NCBI GenBank assembly: GCA_023412175.1
Contig: JAEYOB010000596.1
Span: 1-11,462 of the forward strand
Source: Pseudomonadota bacterium
Lineage (GTDB): Bacteria > Pseudomonadota > Alphaproteobacteria > Azospirillales > Azospirillaceae
DNA length: 11,462 nt
Direction of reading: 5' to 3'
Shown here: positions 6,950 to 11,462 of the stretch, one piece after another
Layout: each line of letters begins with the position of its first letter
How positions within the stretch are numbered: the first letter of the stretch is position 1
Made by a program: the position numbers and the translations under genes
Notes under the pieces: model-generated
Databases searched by the model: none
What the model was told of the DNA's origin: nothing
What the model saw: the letters and a program-made list of their open reading frames with translations, nothing else

Positions 6950-7852
6950 CTACTCGTCCTGGCCCAGCCGCCGCAGCACATCGTCGAGCTGGTCCAGCGT
7001 CTGGTAATGGATGGTGACCGAGCCGCGCTTGCCCTGCGGGGTGATGGACACCTTCAGCCCGATGCGGGCGGAGATCTCCTCCTCCAGGTTCTGCAGGTCG
7101 ATGTCCTTCACCGCCCCGTCGCCGTTGCCCTTGCCCGAACGCTTCGGTTGCGCGTCGTCGCGGCGCACCAGATCCTCGGTCTGCCGGACGTTGAGGCCGC
7201 GCTTGACGACCTCGTGCGCCACCAGCTCCGGATTATCGACGGTCAGCAGCGCGCGGGCGTGGCCGGCGGTGAGCTGGCCGTTGTTGACCATGCTCTTGAC
7301 CGGGTCGGGCAGGGCCAGCAGGCGCAGCATGTTAGCGACGTGGCTGCGGCTCTTGCCGATCACCTTCGCCAGATCTTCCTGGGTGTGCTCGAACTCGTCC
7401 ATCAGGCGGCGGTAGCCGTCCGCCTCTTCCAGCGGCGTCAGGTCGGCGCGCTGGATGTTCTCGATCAGCGCGATCTCCAGCGCCTCGCGGTCGTCCAGCT
7501 CGCGGACCACCACCGGCACCTCCGGCACGCCGGCAAGCTGCGCGGCACGCCAGCGGCGCTCGCCGGCGATGATCTCGAACTGGTTGACCCCGCCGCCGGG
7601 CACGCGGCGGACCAGCAGCGGCTGAAGCACTCCCTTCTCGCGCACCGACTCGACGAGGCCCTTGATGGCCTCCTCGTCGAACTTGCGGCGCGGCTGGTAG
7701 CGGCCGGGCTGGAGATACTCGATGGGCACCATCTTCGACAGCCGCACCTTGTCCACGGCGGCGTAGTCGTCGGTGTCCTCGCCGAACAGGGCGGAGAGGC
7801 CGCGGCCCAGGCTGCTGCGCTTGCCTTCGGAACGCTTCGGCTCGTCGATCAT
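6950..7852 (-). CDS. parB: Chromosome-partitioning protein ParB (CTPase, parS-binding)
   Basis: 300-aa ParB that binds parS, loads as a CTP-dependent clamp, spreads along DNA and engages ParA to segregate the origin region. The N-terminus carries LGRGLSALFGE (15-25), the short ParA-stimulating motif. The ParB/Srx-type CTPase domain contains QPGRYQPRRKF (48-58), GERRWRA (97-103) and ENIQRADLTPLEEA (131-144). A helix-turn-helix region for parS follows at about 157-181 (TQEDLAKVIGKSRSHVANML). A basic, glycine-rich linker (about 235-250) leads to a C-terminal dimerisation domain. Length and all motifs are normal. Its ATG shares one base with the parA stop (TGATG), so the two are translationally coupled. 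The two perfect parS sites in this window are its expected targets. Confidence 0.98.
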   Translation of the reverse strand: MIDEPKRSEGKRSSLGRGLSALFGEDTDDYAAVDKVRLSKMVPIEYLQPGRYQPRRKFDEEAIKGLVESVREKGVLQPLLVRRVPGGGVNQFEIIAGERRWRAAQLAGVPEVPVVVRELDDREALEIALIENIQRADLTPLEEADGYRRLMDEFEHTQEDLAKVIGKSRSHVANMLRLLALPDPVKSMVNNGQLTAGHARALLTVDNPELVAHEVVKRGLNVRQTEDLVRRDDAQPKRSGKGNGDGAVKDIDLQNLEEEISARIGLKVSITPQGKRGSVTIHYQTLDQLDDVLRRLGQDE

Positions 7853-8646
7853 CAGGCGGCCAGCCTCTTCTCACGGCGCAGCACTTCGCCCGCCAGGTTG
7901 ATGTATGCCTGCGCTCCCGGACAGCGCATGTCGTAGATCAGCACCGGCTTGCCGTGCGACGGCGCCTCGGAGACCTTGACGTTGCGCGGGATCACCGTGT
8001 CGAACACCTTCTCGCCGAAGAAGCCGCGCACGTCGGCGGCAACCATGTCGGAGAGGTTGTTGCGCTTGTCGAACATGGTCAGCACGACGCCGTGGATGTC
8101 CAGGTCCGGATTGAAGGTGCGCTTCACCCGCTCGATGGTCCGCACGAGGTGGCTGAGCCCTTCCAGCGCATAGAACTCGCACTGCAGCGGCACCATGACG
8201 GCGTTCGACGCCACCAGCGCGTTGAGCGTCAGCAGGCCCAGCGCCGGCGGACAGTCGATCAGCACATAGTCGTAGTCGAGCGCGCTCTGCGACACCGCCT
8301 CGCGCAGGCGGAACTCGCGCTGGTCGGCGCCGACCAGCTCGATCTCGGCGCCCGACAGCTCGACCGAGGAGGTGACGATCGACAGGTTCGGGACGTTCGA
8401 CGGGATGGCCGCCGTGTCGAGCGCCATGCCGTCGAACAGCACGTCGTAGATTCCGACGCCGCGCTTGGCGCGGGGAATGCCGAGACCGGTGGAGGCGTTG
8501 CCCTGCGGATCGAGGTCGATCACCAGGACGCGCTTGCCGATGGCGGCGAGGGCGGTCGCCAGATTGATGGCGGTGGTCGTCTTGCCGACACCGCCCTTCT
8601 GGTTGGCGATCGCGATGACGCGGGCGCCGGAATCGCGGGAGGACAT
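7852..8646 (-). CDS. parA: Chromosome-partitioning ATPase ParA (Soj/MinD family)
   Basis: 264-aa ATPase that binds the nucleoid non-specifically as an ATP dimer and moves ParB-parS complexes. Visible motifs are the deviant Walker A KGGVGKTT (17-24) with its signature lysine, the DLDPQGNAS switch segment (44-52), and a Walker B-like YVLIDCPPALG. The lack of a long N-terminal DNA-binding domain makes it the chromosomal (type Ib-like, Soj) form rather than the plasmid P1 type. I chose the ATG at 8646 because GAAGAGG (8652-8658, minus strand) is 5 bases upstream. The longer frame beginning with GTG at 8712 would run into rsmG and adds a non-conserved leader. It lies 46 bases after rsmG and overlaps parB by one base, so it is probably part of the same operon. 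Confidence 0.98.
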   Translation of the reverse strand: MSSRDSGARVIAIANQKGGVGKTTTAINLATALAAIGKRVLVIDLDPQGNASTGLGIPRAKRGVGIYDVLFDGMALDTAAIPSNVPNLSIVTSSVELSGAEIELVGADQREFRLREAVSQSALDYDYVLIDCPPALGLLTLNALVASNAVMVPLQCEFYALEGLSHLVRTIERVKRTFNPDLDIHGVVLTMFDKRNNLSDMVAADVRGFFGEKVFDTVIPRNVKVSEAPSHGKPVLIYDMRCPGAQAYINLAGEVLRREKRLAA

Positions 8647-8651
8647 GCTGG

Positions 8652-8658
8652 CCTCTTC
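8652..8658 (-). promoter_or_regulatory. Ribosome binding site fixing the parA start
   Basis: The minus strand reads GAAGAGG, 5 bases before the ATG at 8646, in the 46-base gap after rsmG. It supports the 264-aa ParA over a 286-aa form starting at GTG 8712. Confidence 0.7.
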
Positions 8659-8692
8659 AGCCTGTGGACGCGGGAAGGGGTGGATCGTGGAC

Positions 8693-9307
8693 TTACGCAC
8701 GGACGATGCCACTCAGGCGCAGGATGGACCCGGACGGGTCGGTCACGCTGTCGAAGCGTTCGGTGCGCATTTTCCAATATTTGGTGGTAGCGGTCAATTC
8801 GTCTTCCACATTTTGGCCCTTGAGGAACAGCGCCACCCCGTCTTCTCCGAGGAAGGGGGCAGCCCAGTCCAGAAGGTCCGCGAGCGGCGCCAGTGCACGG
8901 GCGGTGACCACGTCGGCCCGCAAGCCTTGCACCGCCTCGATCCGCTTGGTGTGGACCGTGACCGGAGCGCCGGTGGCGCGCGCCACCTCGCGCAGGAAGG
9001 CGCATTTGCGCACGTCGCTCTCGATAAGGTGGACCTCCGGCACGCCGAGGATCGCCAGCACCAGACCGGGAAAACCGGCGCCGCTGCCGAGATCGATGAG
9101 CACGTTGGCCGACTCGGGCAGGAGAGGGCGAAGCTGCCCCGAGTCGAGGAAGTGGCGGTTCCAGGAATCGTCCAGCGTCTTCGGTCCGACGAGGTTGATC
9201 GTCTTCTGCCACTTCTTCAGCAGCGACTCGTAGATCGACAGACGCTCCAATGTTTCACGTGAAACACCGGTGGCGGCCTGGAACGCATTTGCGTCAATTC
9301 GGGTCAT
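8693..9307 (-). CDS. rsmG: 16S rRNA (guanine-527-N7)-methyltransferase RsmG (GidB)
   Basis: 204-aa SAM-dependent methyltransferase that makes m7G527 in 16S rRNA; loss in other bacteria gives low-level streptomycin resistance. Diagnostic parts are KWQKTINLVGPKT (32-44), the RHFLDSGQL segment (51-59), the SAM-binding motif DLGSGAGFPGLVLAI (72-86) and VTARALAPLADLL (134-146). Length is typical. Its ATG shares one base with the mnmG stop (TGATG), so translation is coupled. Residues 14-19 (GVSRET) are encoded by a perfect parS palindrome, so the N-terminus is under double constraint. It ends 46 bases before parA. Confidence 0.97.
   Translation of the reverse strand: MTRIDANAFQAATGVSRETLERLSIYESLLKKWQKTINLVGPKTLDDSWNRHFLDSGQLRPLLPESANVLIDLGSGAGFPGLVLAILGVPEVHLIESDVRKCAFLREVARATGAPVTVHTKRIEAVQGLRADVVTARALAPLADLLDWAAPFLGEDGVALFLKGQNVEDELTATTKYWKMRTERFDSVTDPSGSILRLSGIVRA
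9251..9266. promoter_or_regulatory. parS: parS site 1, inside the rsmG coding sequence
   Basis: TGTTTCACGTGAAACA, a perfect 16-bp palindrome identical to the bacterial parS consensus bound by ParB. It lies near the 5' end of rsmG and encodes residues GVSRET in that frame. It is 600 bp upstream of parA, so it should be the site closest to the ParB source genes. Identity is by sequence; binding is inferred from the presence of a normal ParB. Confidence 0.93.
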
Positions 9308-11172
9308 CAGGCCACCTTGGCGTCGCGGCGCTTCACATGACGGAGCAGGGCAACCAGCGCCGCCGGGGTCATGCCGGGAATGCGCGCCGCCGCGCCCAGC
9401 GTCGCCGGGCGGCTCTGGCGCAGCTTGGTGCGGATCTCGGTGGACAGGCTGCCCACCGCATCCAGGTCCAGATCGTCCGGCAGCTCCAGCGACTCGTCCT
9501 TGCGGAAGGCGCGGATGTCGGCTTCCTGCCGGTCGAGGTAGCCGGCGTACTTGCCGTCGATCTCCAACTGCTCGGCGATATCGCCGGTGATCTCTGCCAG
9601 CTCCGGCCAGATGCGGGTGAGCACCGACAGATCGATGTCCGGATAGCGCAGCAGGTCGGCGGCGGAGCGGCGCACGCCGTCCTGGTTCACCGCGATGCCC
9701 AGCCGCACCAGTTCCGCCGGAGTCGCCTGAAGCGAGCGGACCAGCGCGCGGCCGGCTGTCAGCGCCATGTCCTTCGCACCAAACAATTCGCGCCGCCGCG
9801 AGCCGACGCAGCCGACGGCCAGCCCCTTCGGCGTCAGCCGCTGGTCGGCGTTGTCGGCGCGCAGCAACAGCCGGTACTCGGCGCGCGAGGTGAACATCCG
9901 ATACGGCTCGTTGGTGCCGCGGGTGATCAGGTCGTCGATCAGCACGCCGATGTAGGCGTCGGCGCGGTCGAGCACGAAGGTGTCGTCGGAGCCGCTCGCC
10001 GCCAGCGCGGCGTTGACGCCGGCCATCAGGCCCTGTGCCGCTGCTTCCTCGTAGCCGGTCGTGCCGTTGATCTGGCCGGCGAAGAACAGGCGCGGGGCGC
10101 GCCGGGTTTCCAGCGTCGGCTTCAGCTCGCGCGGATCGACGAAGTCGTACTCGATGGCATAGCCTGGGCGCAGCATCACCGCGCGTTCCAGGCCGGGCAT
10201 GCTCTTCAGGAGGTCGAGTTGCACGTCGCGGGGCAGGGAGGTCGAGATGCCGTTCGGGTAGACGGTGTCGTCGTCCAGCCCCTCGGGCTCCAGGAAGATC
10301 TGGTGCCGGTCCTTTTCGGCGAAGCGCACCACCTTGTCCTCGATGGACGGGCAGTAACGCGGCCCGGTGCTCTGAATCTGGCCGGAGTACATCGGCGCCC
10401 GGTGCAGGTTGGCGCGGATCACCGCGTGCGCGTCCGGCGTCGTCCAGGTGATGGCGCAGTCAACCTGCGGTGTGTCGATGCGGTCGGTCAGGTAGGAGAA
10501 GGGCGGCGGCGGCAGATCGCCCGGCTGCTTCTCCAACGCGTCCCAGTCGATGGTCTTGCCGTCGAGCCGCGGCGGCGTGCCGGTCTTCAGACGGCCGAGC
10601 GGGAAGCCAAGGCGGGCGAGGGTGTCAGACAGGCCGAGCGCCGGCGCTTCGCCGACGCGGCCGGCCGGAATGGTCTCTTCGCCGATGTGGATGAGGCCGC
10701 GCAGGAAGGTGCCGGTGGTCAGCACCACCGCGCCGGCGCGGATGGTCTCGCCGGTGCCGGTGATGACACCAGTGACGCGCTGTGCCGCGTCGATGGTCAG
10801 GTCCTCGGCGCCGCCGGCCTCGATGCTCAGGTTCTCCTGCGCGGCGAGGATCGCCTGCACGGCCTGCCGGTAGAGCTTGCGGTCGGCCTGGGCGCGGGGG
10901 CCACGAACCGCTGGTCCCTTGGAGCGGTTGAGGATGCGGAACTGGATGCCGCCCTGGTCGATGGCGCGCGCCATGACGCCGTCGAGCGCATCGATCTCGC
11001 GCACGAGGTGGCCCTTCGCCAACCCGCCGATGGCCGGGTTGCACGACATCTCGCCGATGGTTTCGACCTTGTGGGTGAGCAGCAGGGTCCGCGCGCCCAT
11101 GCGCGCCGCTGCCGCCGCGGCTTCGCAGCCTGCATGGCCGCCGCCGACAACTATGACATCGAATGTCCGCAT
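9307..11172 (-). CDS. mnmG: tRNA uridine 5-carboxymethylaminomethyl modification enzyme, FAD subunit (GidA)
   Basis: 621-aa flavoprotein that works with MnmE to install the (carboxymethyl)aminomethyl group on wobble U34 of certain tRNAs, using FAD, NADH and methylene-tetrahydrofolate. The N-terminal dinucleotide fold shows [12 protein letters not shown] (8-19). CNPAIGG (44-50) and RYCPSIEDK (272-280) hold the two conserved catalytic cysteines, Cys44 and Cys274. [17 protein letters not shown] (365-381) is the second FAD-binding signature, and [19 protein letters not shown] is the later family block. The C-terminal helical domain that contacts MnmE and tRNA is complete. Length is normal. The ATG at 11172 fits the conserved start, but the DNA before it is pyrimidine-rich with no Shine-Dalgarno, so the message may be leaderless. 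The stop overlaps the rsmG start by one base. Confidence 0.98.
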   Translation of the reverse strand: MRTFDVIVVGGGHAGCEAAAAAARMGARTLLLTHKVETIGEMSCNPAIGGLAKGHLVREIDALDGVMARAIDQGGIQFRILNRSKGPAVRGPRAQADRKLYRQAVQAILAAQENLSIEAGGAEDLTIDAAQRVTGVITGTGETIRAGAVVLTTGTFLRGLIHIGEETIPAGRVGEAPALGLSDTLARLGFPLGRLKTGTPPRLDGKTIDWDALEKQPGDLPPPPFSYLTDRIDTPQVDCAITWTTPDAHAVIRANLHRAPMYSGQIQSTGPRYCPSIEDKVVRFAEKDRHQIFLEPEGLDDDTVYPNGISTSLPRDVQLDLLKSMPGLERAVMLRPGYAIEYDFVDPRELKPTLETRRAPRLFFAGQINGTTGYEEAAAQGLMAGVNAALAASGSDDTFVLDRADAYIGVLIDDLITRGTNEPYRMFTSRAEYRLLLRADNADQRLTPKGLAVGCVGSRRRELFGAKDMALTAGRALVRSLQATPAELVRLGIAVNQDGVRRSAADLLRYPDIDLSVLTRIWPELAEITGDIAEQLEIDGKYAGYLDRQEADIRAFRKDESLELPDDLDLDAVGSLSTEIRTKLRQSRPATLGAAARIPGMTPAALVALLRHVKRRDAKVA

Positions 11173-11179
11173 GGCGGCG

Positions 11180-11209
11180 AAGATACGGGAGAAGGGGTAG
11201 GGAGGTAAA
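11180..11209 (-). promoter_or_regulatory. Possible mnmG promoter giving a near-leaderless transcript
   Basis: On the minus strand TTTACC (11209-11204) and TATCTT (11185-11180) are separated by 18 bases and match the sigma-70 -35 and -10 consensus at four of six positions each. Transcription would start about 6-7 bases below the -10 hexamer, almost at the mnmG ATG (11172). This agrees with the absence of a ribosome site. Weak hexamers in GC-rich DNA make it tentative. Confidence 0.25.
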
Positions 11210-11248
11210 GCCCGTTCACCCCGTCATCGCGCAGGGCAGGGGCATCAG

Positions 11249-11264
11249 TGTTTCACGTGAAACA
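11249..11264. promoter_or_regulatory. parS: parS site 2, between mnmE and mnmG
   Basis: TGTTTCACGTGAAACA, a perfect parS palindrome identical to the one in rsmG. It begins immediately after the mnmE stop codon (11265-11267 on the minus strand) and lies 77 bases before the mnmG start. The two sites are about 2.0 kb apart. Confidence 0.95.
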
Positions 11265-11462
11265 TCACTTGCCGATGCAGAAGTCACGGAAGATCACGTC
11301 CAGCAGATCCTCCACGTCCACCCGGCCGGTGATCCGCCCGAGGGCGCGGCTCGCCAGCCGCACGTCCTCCGCCGCCAGCTCGGGAAGCGGCGCACCGAGC
11401 GCGCGGGCGAGGGCGTCGCGGCACTCCTCCAACGCGGCGCGATGACGGGCGCGGGTCAGCGC
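11265..11462 (-). CDS. mnmE: tRNA modification GTPase MnmE (TrmE), C-terminal 65 residues (cut by window edge)
   Basis: The 3' end of the GTPase partner of MnmG, open through the right edge; the GTPase domain lies outside the window. Read on the minus strand from 11462 to the TGA at 11265-11267, it contains [13 protein letters not shown], then [19 protein letters not shown], then [15 protein letters not shown], and ends with CIGK. The terminal FCIGK holds the conserved cysteine of MnmE, and the preceding helices are the typical C-terminal four-helix-bundle end. It is followed on the same strand by mnmG after 92 bases with a parS site between. The identification is secure despite the short length. 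Confidence 0.96.
   Translation of the reverse strand, partial: ALTRARHRAALEECRDALARALGAPLPELAAEDVRLASRALGRITGRVDVEDLLDVIFRDFCIGK

Noticed and set aside
7852..8712. Longer ParA starting at GTG 8712
   Set aside because: It would overlap the end of rsmG, lacks a ribosome site, and adds a leader unlike ParA proteins. The ATG at 8646 has a well-placed site.
9250..11208. 652-codon open frame on the plus strand opposite mnmG, starting MFHVKH
   Set aside because: It is the antisense shadow of the intact mnmG. The start falls in the parS palindrome, which reads FHVKH in this frame, and the protein is a low-complexity Arg/Gly/Ala/Val product with no recognisable domain.
6845..11248. Replication origin near parAB
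   Set aside because: No cluster of TTATNCACA-type DnaA boxes and no AT-rich unwinding stretch was seen; parS only suggests that an origin is nearby.

Overview
The window is high-GC DNA carrying a conserved core-chromosome neighbourhood of an alphaproteobacterium. The closest impression is an Azospirillum-like member of the Rhodospirillales, judged from protein style and gene order (mnmE-mnmG-rsmG-parA-parB near holA-lptE-leuS). The genus is inference from memory, with no database comparison. The tRNA-modification genes next to parAB point to the primary chromosome and a position near its origin, although no origin is visible inside the window.

Layout from left to right. Positions 1-3383, plus strand: the 3' part of leuS, then lptE (overlapping the leuS end by 14 bases) and holA, forming an essential-gene operon. 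Positions 3406-3846, minus strand: a small four-helix membrane protein of DUF1772 type, convergent with holA and divergent from the next gene. Positions 3973-5458, plus strand: a DedA-family membrane protein and an exported DUF3108 protein. Positions 5474-6844, minus strand: an exported protein of the phytase-like esterase family. Positions 6950-11462, minus strand, in transcription order: the 3' end of mnmE (cut by the right edge), mnmG, rsmG, parA and parB.

The minus-strand core genes are tightly packed: mnmG/rsmG and parA/parB each share one base in a TGATG stop-start. MnmE and MnmG together modify the wobble uridine of certain tRNAs, and RsmG methylates 16S rRNA. ParA and ParB segregate the chromosome by acting on parS. 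Two copies of the perfect 16-bp palindrome TGTTTCACGTGAAACA are present, one within the rsmG coding sequence (9251-9266) and one directly after the mnmE stop codon (11249-11264). The window therefore holds both the ParABS proteins and their DNA sites, with mnmG lying between the two sites.

Four genes of envelope or unknown function (3406-6844) sit between holA and parB. They look like accessory content within a core locus, but I see no integrase, transposase, tRNA-associated attachment site, CRISPR array or defence gene. No intergenic gap exceeds about 130 bases, and no RNA gene or typical U-tract terminator was recognised. The most notable signals are the two parS sites, the embedding of one in a coding sequence, several small candidate operator motifs, and a possible leaderless mnmG start. 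I found no convincing evidence for a wholly new biological system.
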